DNA from: Dreissena polymorpha
Taxonomy: Eukaryota > Mollusca > Bivalvia > Myida > Dreissenidae
Direction of reading: 5' to 3'
Assembly (NCBI RefSeq): GCF_020536995.1
Contig: NC_068357.1
Coordinates: 131,166,352 to 131,230,351, forward strand
Length of the DNA: 64,000 nt
In this document: positions 46,427 to 58,000 of the stretch, in pieces
How the letters are laid out: every line of letters begins with the position of its first letter
Position numbering within the stretch: position 1 is the first letter of the stretch
Notes under the pieces: model-generated
The model's database searches: none
The model's input: the letters and a program-made list of their open reading frames with translations, nothing else
What the model was told of the DNA's origin: nothing
Program-made: the position numbers and the translations under genes

Positions 46427-47261
46427 TAATTCAATATGTCAATTAAATATGACTGTCAATACAAACAGTATACATAATATATTTGCATTTTATAAAGTGT
46501 TTTATTGATGTTGAATTATTTTAATAATACCAATGTGACAGTTTTCTAATTATTTTTTACGAAACACTCTGATGTCTTCATTTTTTTATTGGTTACCAGC
46601 TCTCCGTATGTATATTTAATTCGCCAAACACAGCCAGTTTTTATACTCGTACACAAATGTCTCTCTGTATTAGGTTCAATATGTTATATTATTATATGAC
46701 TGCTTCGCAGATGCACACTTTTATTCACGCATTGTATTTTCCGGTAAATATTATTGAAGTATATTGTCCTAGATGGTTTAGTGTGAATGCGCGCAACCTA
46801 GTAATTGCCAAGGTAGAAACCGATGTGATTTGATATTCAACCAATAGGAAGGTTAGTGATATTCCCACGAATGATGGGAAAGTGCATCGTTTTATACCTG
46901 GAGATCACTGACTGCAACAGACGTCAGTCAGTTTACTGCAAATTAAAAAGATGATAAACACAATGAAGAAGGCAAGCGAACTTCATATGGGGTCTTCTAT
47001 ATATACACCAGTTTTCATCAAAATAAATTATTAGTCACCTGTAGAATTGCCTTATTGGAATTTATTACAAAACGCTAGTTGTATTTTGTTGCCAGATGAA
47101 TACGTACTATTTTTAACACAGATCGACATTAAAAGTAATTATGTCTGGATCCAAATAACAAACACATTAGTTCATTGCAAACAACAAAAGATTAGTTTAA
47201 TGCAAGTTTCCCTTTCTATTTTGTGGTACTATTGAACGCTCACATAATGTATCAGCTTAAT
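46427..47261. other. Upstream region of the kinase gene
   Basis: On the minus strand a CRE-like TGACGTCT (46919-46926) lies about 23 bases before a TATAAAA (46890-46896), which would start transcription near 46862 toward the kinase ATG. A second TATAAAA lies at 46638-46644. No independent gene is seen. Confidence 0.3.
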
Positions 47262-50200
47262 ATTATTGTTGTTCCGAACGTTATCAGGCTATGCTTCGCA
47301 ATATGAGTACAAACAGACGTGAGAATCCAAACATTGCTTCTTGTTATCTTGAATTAGAGCCGTACTTAATACACGTGATAAATCGGTAGTGCATTTAGCG
47401 ATACATCATGTTTTGTATAATTTCTGTAGGTTAATTTTGTAAAGAATCAAACGTTAAAAGCATGCATGTGTATACTTGGTTCATTTGCCAATTTTTGCAT
47501 TCATTTTTGTAGATTGGTTCAAAGTTAAATAGTTTCTATGCATATGTAAATATTTTTACAATTATTTTGGATTTATCGATTTTTTATTTGTGTATTGCAT
47601 TGTGGTCGTTTACGTTATTTTTTGGAAATAATTATTTCTGTTATATTAAGGTTCATTCAATTATTAAGCGATAATTTGATTTAAAAAAACATAAGGCATG
47701 ATAAAAAAGCAATTGTTCAAATGCACAATCAAATAGATGTATACGTCAAAAGGATATTTTCCTAAAAAATTTGAAAGATATTGTACAATTGGATCTATGT
47801 TAAAAACACTGAGTACACACTGATAAAGACGTGTATGTTTATTATGAGTAAACAGGGAGGTGCAACTGACTTTCCCCATTTCAACCGCTGCGAAAGCGAG
47901 AGGCATACTTTAGTCCTGAAGTGTAGTTAAGTCCTTGAATATTTAAATAAAGATTTCCTAAATGCAATGGTTCAATCTAGAACGAAATATATTGCTTATC
48001 AAATATATGCACTCTGAATCTTTATTGATTATACGTTCATCTTCATGATCAGCTGCACAAATGCTTTGGCAATGATCTGTGTTTAGTAGAGAGTAAGGTA
48101 CTTGGTGTTTGACAAGAAATTATCTTGTGCTATAAAGCTTCGATACACATTTTCGTATCCAAACTTACCTAAATATCGGTTAATTTGGTATATTATATAC
48201 TTATTCGTGTCTTAAATAATATAGGAAAATAAATATTTTATTGCGTATGTGATAAAAAAATGTTTAACAATCGTCCAGTGCCCGTAAATAAGACTCCCTT
48301 ATATCAGAGTAAAATTGATACAATTTAGAAAAGTATATGATATAATATTATGACTAACATAGTGAAGCAATTTCAACAAAATAAAAGTAAACATCACGTT
48401 GTTTAAGGAAAACTTAAATGCAAGGCGATATATTAAATATTGAATGTAACGCAAGTCTTTATTTTAACAGTATTTCCAGCTAGAAATTTGAAAGACAATG
48501 AATTATTGTTTAACTCCAAGATAAAAGCCTATTTAACTTGGTTAAGAGAGCGAATGGGCATGTTAATATTTGCTTAAAATGCTGTTTGAAGTCATTTTTT
48601 TTAACAGGTTCCATTTCAGAAACTCGCCGTGTGCTTGTTCGATATATTGAACAATGACTATTATAACTAAATAAATACATACACACCTGTGTAAAAGTTT
48701 TGTTTCGATTGTATTCAAGTAATATTCTAAGCTAGTCTAACACCCTTTTTTCAAATCATTTACTGAATGCTTTCTAACATGCGTCTATAATAAACATAAA
48801 AATACCATTGATGCCTTTAACATTTAGTTCAACTTCATTATTTAAGCGCTTAAGAACGTATTTGCATGTATTAAATAGTCAAGCGCCCATACAGAATTTA
48901 CTTTTATCTCAAACAAAGTAAGCGTTGGTGGTTTTGTATTGAGATACTTCTATGTATAATATATTCGAACAGTTTTTGAAAGCACACAGATGATAAAGTA
49001 CCTGCCATTTCAAAATATACAAACACTGTAATGAACATATTCGAATTTTTATTGTTCCAACCGTTAACGACGCTACACATAAACCGCAACAATAGGAAAA
49101 CGAATATTCAAACTGGCTTTTAACTAACGAATCCCCCTGAAATGATTCGGTGTTCTGTTTTTCCTTATAGTCAACGTTCAATTTCCAGACAAAATAAATT
49201 AATGGAGAAATTCGTTCATGCTGATGGACGGAATCGGAATGTAAAGTTTGGTCATCAAAATGTGAATACATGTCAATGTTAATTTTATAATATTTTTATC
49301 CTGCCAAACATGATGTTTTGTTTCACAAGAGTACAAAAACCATACTTTTACAACGTTGTTATCGACCAAAGCAGCTCCTGAATATATTTAGCATCATTAA
49401 CTGCCTAACTATCGTAAATTGGCTGTATTATTAATATCTTGCTTAAAACAATACACTTATATTGAACTTGAAAATAAAAATTAAGTTTAAATCTAATCCA
49501 CAAACAGTATTACTATACTCCTACCACATTTCAATGTTATGAACGAGTCACATAAATCGTTATTAAATAGTAGGGTATATAATGGTAATTTCGTGAAAAA
49601 AATAACTAAAAATTAAAATTGCAACGTTTGTCGTTTTGAAAATACTGATTTTGCTAGGACATGACATTTTTCAAAACCAAATAAGTAATGTCTAGCGTAT
49701 ATTTCCTGCAATTACGAAACAATTAAGGCCGTATGAAAACGTATTATACACGTGCTAGCAAAAAGACTAACTGCCAAAGATTTAGTTCAATTAGTTATGT
49801 AGATCCGCGCAGAGATATGGTTGGCTGGGACCATACCATGTGCAACTTTAAAATGTGACATGATTAAAAGTCCTGCAAAAATAACAGGCAATGTCAGAGT
49901 TATGAGGTGAACACGACAATTATTTGTGTTACATTTAAACTGTCATATTTTGTCGTTAGTAAACACATATTTTTTGTAGCAATAAGCTGTGAGATTTTTT
50001 ACACTCCAGTCAGTACTATTTGTATGTATTACGTAAGCGATGCAAATTGAGAGTTCATTGTTACATTTTGCAAATTAATCAGAACCTTATAAATTGAAAC
50101 AATTTCCCTGAATTTTCAAATGAAACCTACGAGACATTAAAAAGAATATTAATTGAATTAAATTACTCGTGTTATATTCACCATGGCAACATAGTCGCAC

Positions 50201-53200
50201 CTTTGTAAAGCACAATCACATGAACTTAATACAAATGAGAAACAAGCTAAGTCTTTTCTTGTTAACATGATTTTTTAACCCTTTCATATATTATAAATTC
50301 TTAATAGCCTTTAGGCATCTTAATTGGTAACATAACTTACATCAGTTGTAAATTGAACGTGACCAGACCCCATTACTTCAAACTATTTTTAGTAACATCG
50401 ACTAGGATTTTGGAATTAATTCTTAGAATGTTATGCATTAATGGTTCATATTTTACAGGGTTGCACTATTGTTATAAATGAATAGAAGCCTTAATGTATA
50501 CACATTATAAGAATCAGAACTAAACAGGAGTAGAAAATGCCAATAAGAATAGTACAGCCATTCGCAAGTGTACTTTTGGGTTGAATTCTTGTACGATACT
50601 TTTATTTGTCCTGTTCATATGATGCTATGATTAAAAAAAATTATCCTTAAAACATGTTTTTTCATTATCGACAGTTTTGTGTTGTTCCAAACGATTACGC
50701 TACAACGGAAGCTAATGCATGCACTTTGGTTAATTAACTGTTGTTGATTGAACAGTTATTAAATAATGAGTGCTTGACGAATACTAACAACTAACTCGTA
50801 AAACATAACTCAGATACTTAGGTTTTATTCCGAAAACTTGAACAAAAAGATTCTAAGAACAATACATGTTAACATCCTCTGTTACATTTGACTGTAAAGT
50901 TATATTTTTATGGAAATATGACAGGTGCTATTAATAAAGAAAATACATTATCGAATATCATGGTACAAATTGTACCAAGGTACCAGCCAGTATTGCGTAG
51001 CAATGTTCACCAAAAATAGGTATATTAATTAACTTTAAACATAGTGAAGTGAAATATAACCCCAGTCACCAAATGTTCTGACACCACAAATAAAGTAGTT
51101 CAAGGTTTAAAAGTTATACATTATTATATCTTGATTTCAAAGCATTTTAAGTTCCGACAAATGAAGTTTTTTTTACATACAATCATATCAATTGCATAAG
51201 CAATATGTACCCTTATAATAAATTTTAATAATTGAACATAGTATAATATTGTCTTTCGTCAATCCTCTTTGAAAGTTTAATATGTTTCGCTTAATCAGGG
51301 AATGAGGTACGATGTGAACATTTTAGTTTTAAATTAAAACGGATTTCTTATCGAAAAATCAATTGAATCATAAGTATAAATCGATAGACTAAAATACAAA
51401 CACGATGTTTTCATGTGACAATAAATTATGAGGTTTAATGTGTTACAAATGAAGATTGTTTGATTACCATTCGCTCGTATGAAACTATAGCAGCACATCA
51501 CCGAAAGAATATATTTCAGCAAATATGGGATAGTTCGCAGTCAGGAAATTTACTCACTACAGCTAAAGCTTAGCATCATTACAGGCAAACAAAGTAAATG
51601 GGGCTTCTTCGTATAATATTTAATGCAATGCTGAAATAGACCTTATTCATTAAATGCCAAGTATTAAAAGTATCATATTTGTATCAGCCGTCATATTATT
51701 GTATTCCCTAAAATAACCAAGCAATCTCAGTTTAAGCCTTTTTTATCATGAGCCATTAATTTAAGATAACATTAACATGACTTAAGCACACAATAAGCAC
51801 AAAATTAATTCAACCCCCCCCCCCTCCCCCCTCCACACATTTGAACAGATTAATACGATATCTTTGAGTGTGATGACTTGCAGCATAATAACACTTTATT
51901 ACACACGTTTGTTTATCAACATAGCAATACTATATTTTACGATTCATATTATAATGCTTTTATTTATGATATGAGGAGGCAAACAATTGAAATTGCTGGG
52001 GGTAATAAACATGTTTGAAAATAACTTGTAACGTGGCGCTCTTAATGTATGTAAACACATCTTTTGTGTGCATTAGGAACCTATAATTTTCATATACCTT
52101 AATCTATGAAATTGAACTGTTCATATTTGCGCAGTTCAGGGAGACCCGAACTGTAATGGTGTGTGAGGTTAAGATGTTTTACATGTTTACAATAGATAAA
52201 ACGTTGTTACTTTTCTATTTTTATCTTAATTGATGTTCGATTATGGTAATGTCTATGAGGCAGAACCATATTTTAAATGATAAACATCAAAAGTGTATTG
52301 TTTTAAATAATACATTGGATCGCATTTATGAATAACCATTTGTCTACTAAAACTATTTTAATAACCATCATAAATCATAAAAGGAAGAAGACACAAAAAG
52401 TTTTTTTTATTGTCTTTAAACAGTAGTAGAGTTTCTTTGCCTTCGTAGCTTTCACATGCCATAACATAAATTTATTGGATATTGTAAAATGTTTTGCAAT
52501 CAATTTTAACCAACGTATGGAACTATTTTGAAACAGACTAATTAGTTGCAACCAATTATCCATAAAACAAAACTAATTTGCGCAGTGATTCGAAGAATTG
52601 CGAAATATATTATTTACAGACCTCTGCTTGTGCTTATATAAAAGCAAACTAGCATAAAACATATAATATATACTCTTCATTTTCATCTGTATTGTTGGTG
52701 TGTTTCTATCTCTGAAAACGGATAATTTGAAAATCAATCGAGGGGATTTTTCAAACAACTTTTAATAAAGCTGAAACTAACTTTTAATATGTAACAAGAC
52801 ATATTTATAACATTTATATGTAAGGTAAATAAATAAGATATTTCGTAAATAATTGATCTGACGAAATCTGACGAATTTCCGTATAATGGTAGACTGAAGT
52901 GATTGTTGTTTAATATGTTTTCTTTTTTCAAATAAAATTGGGGCTTTAGTTTAAAACATATGCATACACAATGTGCCTTTATTGTGTTTTTCTTTACAAT
53001 GTTTAGTTTCATTGATATTGTACACATACGAAACTAAGAACACATTTTTTTATTATAAATTGTATCGGCAGTTAACGAAAAACATTGGATTCTAATTAAA
53101 GTAATTGTAATAAAACACGTGCACGTGAACAGTTCTGATAATGAATTATTGTTAAGTTTTGGCGAAGGCGATATGTGTTAAAGTATAAACCGGTACGTTA

Positions 53201-53730
53201 TGAACATCAAATTAAATTCGATAGGAATTTATATGAAAAGTTAATTCAATATAAAACAAATATTTGCCTAAACAGTTTAATTGATTAATTATGCGAAACT
53301 CAGTATGCAAAAGTGCCCCAACACATTAGTTCAATTGAAACACTAAGAAAATAACATGGCATGACATGTCTGCATGGCGAAGGAATTTTGCTTTAGTTGC
53401 AATGTTTTACTGTTTCGCACGATAAAACTGCCTTGACGATTGATTATATAATTATTAATAAATTTTTGTGACATAACGGTTTTGCATCTATAGAGAAAAG
53501 ATCACACAAAACATGATTAATAACATCTATGTTTCAGGAAGAATAGGCAAGAACAATTAAAGAATGCCAATTACATTATGTTTACCTGTCACTCCAAAAC
53601 TCATGCCTTTATCCCACATGCCATAGTTTATATTGCTAATGCAGTTGACTGATATGCCATAACACGTAAAGCAATTTATTCCACATAAACCTATGAAATG
53701 CGTGTCTGCAGAACGTATTATTAATCAAAA
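47262..53730. repeat. Large direct duplication, copy A
   Basis: A diverged counterpart lies at 55096-62680 in the same order and orientation. Anchor pairs: TTGTTGTTCCGAACGTTATC (47267 / 55101), CC(A/G)TTTCAGAAA (48611 / 56403), TTTTTATTGTTCCAACC (49046 / 57330), ATTGAACTTGAA (49461 / 57948), AAAGAATATT (50141 / 58626), CTACAACGG (50700 / 59381), CATAACTCAGATAC (50804), ATCGGCAGTTAAC (53064 / 62107) and GTCTGCA (53705 / 62650). No long reading frame spans it. See the findings for candidate small exons. Confidence 0.75.
51812..51833. repeat. Poly-C tract
   Basis: A 12-base C run followed by CTCCCCCCTCC in otherwise AT-rich DNA. No counterpart was noticed in duplication copy B. Confidence 0.85.
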
Positions 53731-54127
53731 GAAATGACACAAATATACATTGAATAGGATCGGGACCAACAAATTGTCTTATTTAATTTTGTAACTACTG
53801 TGATGTTTACATTTAAGGCAAGATACATGGGTTATTTTGGATTAACACGAAGTGTGTTGTTTTTATCTCTAAGACAAATGAAGCGAGTCATATAGAAGGA
53901 AAACATGTCATATAAAGGAAAACACATGTGCATTTTAGTTTGTATGGCCGAAGGTAATTGCAAAATAAATACAATTGTATAAGTAACGAAGGGAGAGCGC
54001 TTACGCAATCCCCTTCTCAGTCACTAATAGTTTACTAAATACGTTTCACTTAGATCTACTTAGAAGATAATCGGGCACATGGACATACCAATCATAAGAT
54101 ATCCGAATGTGATATCGTTTCCTGCTG
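53586..54127 (-). CDS. Two candidate small phase-1 exons of an unknown gene (tentative)
   Basis: Minus strand. 54127-54089 (CATTGCAG acceptor, TTG|GTATGT donor) reads AAGNDITFGYLMI. 53705-53586 (CGTTCTGCAG acceptor, ACAG|GTAAAC donor) reads DTHFIGLCGINCFTCYGISV then NCISNINYGMWDKGMSFGVT. Both are multiples of three and phase 1-1, so they join in frame (with Asp at the junction). The second exon is GC-richer than its flanks. Copy B keeps both splice sites of the 120-base exon but its reading frame is broken. I recognise no family, and chance AG..GT windows cannot be excluded. Confidence 0.22.
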
Positions 54128-54824
54128 CTGCAATGAAAGCAGAATTCACAACAGTCAAAGAAAAGCAAAAACAAAAAATATGGATACGCTTTTCCTGAGA
54201 CCAATGTGCAAGTTATATGTTCGATATAATAAAAATGAAAACTTGACGCCTATAAATAAATTACTCAAGACCTTTCTATGACCTTCCAGTTGCACGGTTG
54301 ACCATGTGACAGTTCTGAGAAGGCTCATTAGTATTACATTATTTATATGAAGACATGTCGTCCACTCATTAAGCTGTACGATTCTCATTTCTCACGTGAT
54401 TAGCTGTTGCTTAGTTTAATTCATAAAGACATGTATGCCCATGTCAAAGCTCATACTGACAAGTTTATCCATGTAAATAATCGCACAATTGCAGATAACG
54501 AACTGACGCGTTTTTTTATTCTTCCTTCATCATAGCCGAGCAAGCTTATCAACACCCTAAATTCATCTTCTTATTTTTAGTATTCCAGACAATTTAGAAT
54601 GTGCATGTATGTATCTTAGAACGGCAATCGAATCAATCGGATAATACCGAACGTAAACTTTAAAGCTTACAAATAAAGAATATATCGCTATTTTAGGGCA
54701 AGTTATTGAGTTTATATGTATTTATTTTAGATCTATTGAATACTACATACTACTTATAGAGACTGTTTCTTTGGCCTAGAACAAGTAATTGGTGTCTTTG
54801 GGGGAGATCAAAATAATGCTCCCA

Positions 54825-54895
54825 TATGGGGATCGAACTCGTAACCTCCGGTCAAGGGGCGCACAACATATTCATTACACCAGGACGACATTTAA
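54825..54895 (-). mobile_element. tRNA-derived SINE-like fragment
   Basis: On the minus strand TCCTGGTGTAATGAATATG (box A-like) and GAGTTCGATCCCC (box B) lie about 35 bases apart with an intervening CGCCCCTTGACCGGAGGTTA. It resembles the head of the 30049 element. No complete tRNA fold. Confidence 0.5.
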
Positions 54896-55095
54896 AGGGC
54901 AGGTTTATTTGATTGGTATGATTTGAATGCCATGCAATTTAATGAAATCCAGCGCTGATTATTGAAACACAACTTAATAGTACGTGTATGTTTGCGTTCT
55001 TCGCCATATTGTGCGTGATTCATACGGATAATATAGGAATATCATTATCATTTAAGCACAGAAAAGTGCGTGGCTTTCATATGGTATTAACGTAG

Positions 55096-58000
55096 AAGTA
55101 TTGTTGTTCCGAACGTTATCAGGGTATTCTGTCAGAATATAAGACGAAACAGAACAGCGAGTGCATTTATTTGTTGCATATGATCTTCAATTAGAGCAAT
55201 AATCAATTTTCTTGATAAGCCTGTAGTGCCTTTAGCGATACATTAAGTGTTTAACAGTTATGTAGGCCATTATTGCAAAGCTAAAAACATCGAGGGATGT
55301 TCGAAGCATCCATTTGGATCATTTACTAATGTTGCCATTTTACGAGTGTACCTTTGTAGATTGGTATTAGATAAAACATTAACAGAGATCAAAACATACA
55401 ATTGATTCCTCTGTTGTTGTTTTTTTAGCTTTTTTTTCATGGTCGTCATGCAGGAATTGATTATTTATTGTGTAATGTCATATTTAAGTAAATTGCATTA
55501 TGTAACGATAACAATTTAATAAGTGTCTGTGTATTGTTATGCCTAGAAGAGAAGGCTCAAGCCTCCCATGTAACCCTTTCAAAAGCCATATGCATGTTGT
55601 TAGCATGCGTGGATAGTTTTCGAATGTTTAGTTGATGCCTTAAATATTTAAACAAACATTTTCATAAAAACACAAACTATTTGAAATTAAATTAAAAAAC
55701 TTTGCACCTCTGATTAATATATATTCATCGATCCAATCTCGTCCGGAACACCTGGATATATGCTTTATTAATGTATTTGTTAGTATAGCTATTAATTGCA
55801 ATTTTATGTTCACAATAAATAATATCGTACAACATTGTTCAGAAAAAGGTTTTTTGTTAAAGAATAAAAAAAACTTAATTTGCCACACCATGTGCGTTTT
55901 TGAAATATACGTCTTATCTTTTAGTAATACACAGTAAAAACAACGGTTTCGTATGTACAATAACACAAAATATGAAAAAAGAAATCACCAGTACCTCTGA
56001 ATAATTATCCTGTATAAATACCAAGATGAACGACTCACACAGGTTATGCTATTTTTTATGACAGGTTGGAAAGTTAAAATAAAAATAGAACAATCGATAT
56101 AAGGTCAGGCCGGGTCAGGAAGTAAATAATTTAATAGAGGAACAAACAATACATTAAATGATACTCTTCTTAATAACGCGAACTCCAACTTAGTACAATA
56201 GTAATATAATGACTAAAAGCATGGTAAAAACAATTAAGAATGCAACACATTGTTGAAAATAAATAACAGCATGAAATAACGCATTTTTTATTTAAACATT
56301 ATTTCCAGGTATAAAGTCCTTTTCCTTGGTGAAGACAACGAATGAGCTTGTTAATATTCGCTTAAATGTTGTGCAAAGACATTTAATATTCATACACGGC
56401 TTCCGTTTCAGAAATTCGATGTTTGTGTTTTTAATTTGATAAAACTCGGTGATTCTTAACCATATTTATTGGTTGCCTATGAAAGAAAAAATGCTTGAAA
56501 TAAAGTCGAGTTTCTATGCAAGTATAACATACAGTCACAGATAGACCCTGTATCCTATTTTCCGACTCAGTACCGTTTGATAATGTTGGTCGGGTATTTT
56601 TTCAACCCACGAATTTGATTTTGTTTCGGTTGCCCTTTATGGCGCTATGTTATATGTTCATGGTAAAAACTTTAACTTTATTGATAACCGTTGAATAATT
56701 GTAGAAGTACATGTTCGACAGTTTTGTGAATGAGTACACTATTATGTTATCACTGAGTTACGATCGAATACAGTTGACATGAAGACGAATAATATTAATA
56801 TATATGTATCTATTGTTTTATAAAAATGCAAGCGAATCTAGGTATATGTTCTCGTGATTATATAACGTTTAATGTAAGAAATAAGTAATTTCTTTGTATG
56901 GTTATATGAAATTAGGGGGCAAGAAAAAACATGCGAATAAAAAAATACTTTTAATAAACATACACAAACGATTTTTTACAATTTTGTTTTCAGTGTACGT
57001 AATTGTTTTTTATGCTAATCGAAAAACCTCACACCTTTTTCAAATAATTATGTCAATTCTTTCTTACATTCATCTATGATACACATTTACAAAACAACGG
57101 TGCATTCACAAATGTATTCCTATTTTAAGAATTACGTCGATTAAGAACGCATTCAAAGGTTTTACATACTCAAGCACCAATGCATCATTCAACTTTATCT
57201 CAAACAAAGTGATCATTATAGGATCTCAATTCAAATACTTGCATGTGGGATATATTTGATCAGTGTTTTCAAAGCCAACGAACAATCAGCTCCCTATCAT
57301 TTGAAAATTTACAAATAAAAACATTCAAATTTTTATTGTTCCAACCATGAACGACGCAACATGTAAACGCATCTATAGAAACACGGATATAAATCACACT
57401 GCCCAAAAATCATGAATCCTTTCTTTTTTTTTATTAAAGTAGTCTTTTTGCATCATGGTCAATATTCTATTTGAATGCAATGTAAGTTAATCAAGCAATC
57501 CGTCCAGGGTGATTGAAGGGATTGGAAAGTAATATTTGATCAACAACATGCCGAATGGGAATAAAAGTGTGAATTCTAGTAGCTGCTCATTTATTTACCA
57601 TGCATTAAATGTGTTACCATAATATATTGTTTTGTTTTTATGGTAAATGTTTAGTCCCTACGAAAATTAGCAAAGAATCAAGGTAAAAATAAAATCACGT
57701 TTTTATAAAACATACGAAATCATTGAGGGAATCACGCAAACCCTCTCCATTCACCCTACAAACAATATAACTACGAGTTTAAACTACGTCCTTTATAAAC
57801 TGATGATCCTTCCAAACATGATGCTGTATTTCCAAAGCACACAATAGGACCTTTTATTGAATAAAGCAGTTTCTGAACTGATAGTCTGTTTTTTGTGCTG
57901 CCCACTTTTGATTGTCTCGCAGAATTTCCAGATAACAACATAATTACATTGAACTTGAAGATATAACTTAAGATCACCCTAATTCATACGACAAATGTTT

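Noticed and set aside
48904-49271. Overlapping minus-strand frames of 62 and 120 codons
   Set aside because: The matching stretch of duplication copy B has stops in these frames, and neither frame shows a domain.
51558-51631. Candidate exon with a GTGAGT donor on the minus strand
   Set aside because: It would be phase 0 to 1, does not fit its neighbours, and has no counterpart in duplication copy B.
52050-52160. Candidate terminal exon on the minus strand (CACCATTACAG acceptor)
   Set aside because: It needs phase 2, unlike the other candidates, and no support was found in the second duplicate.
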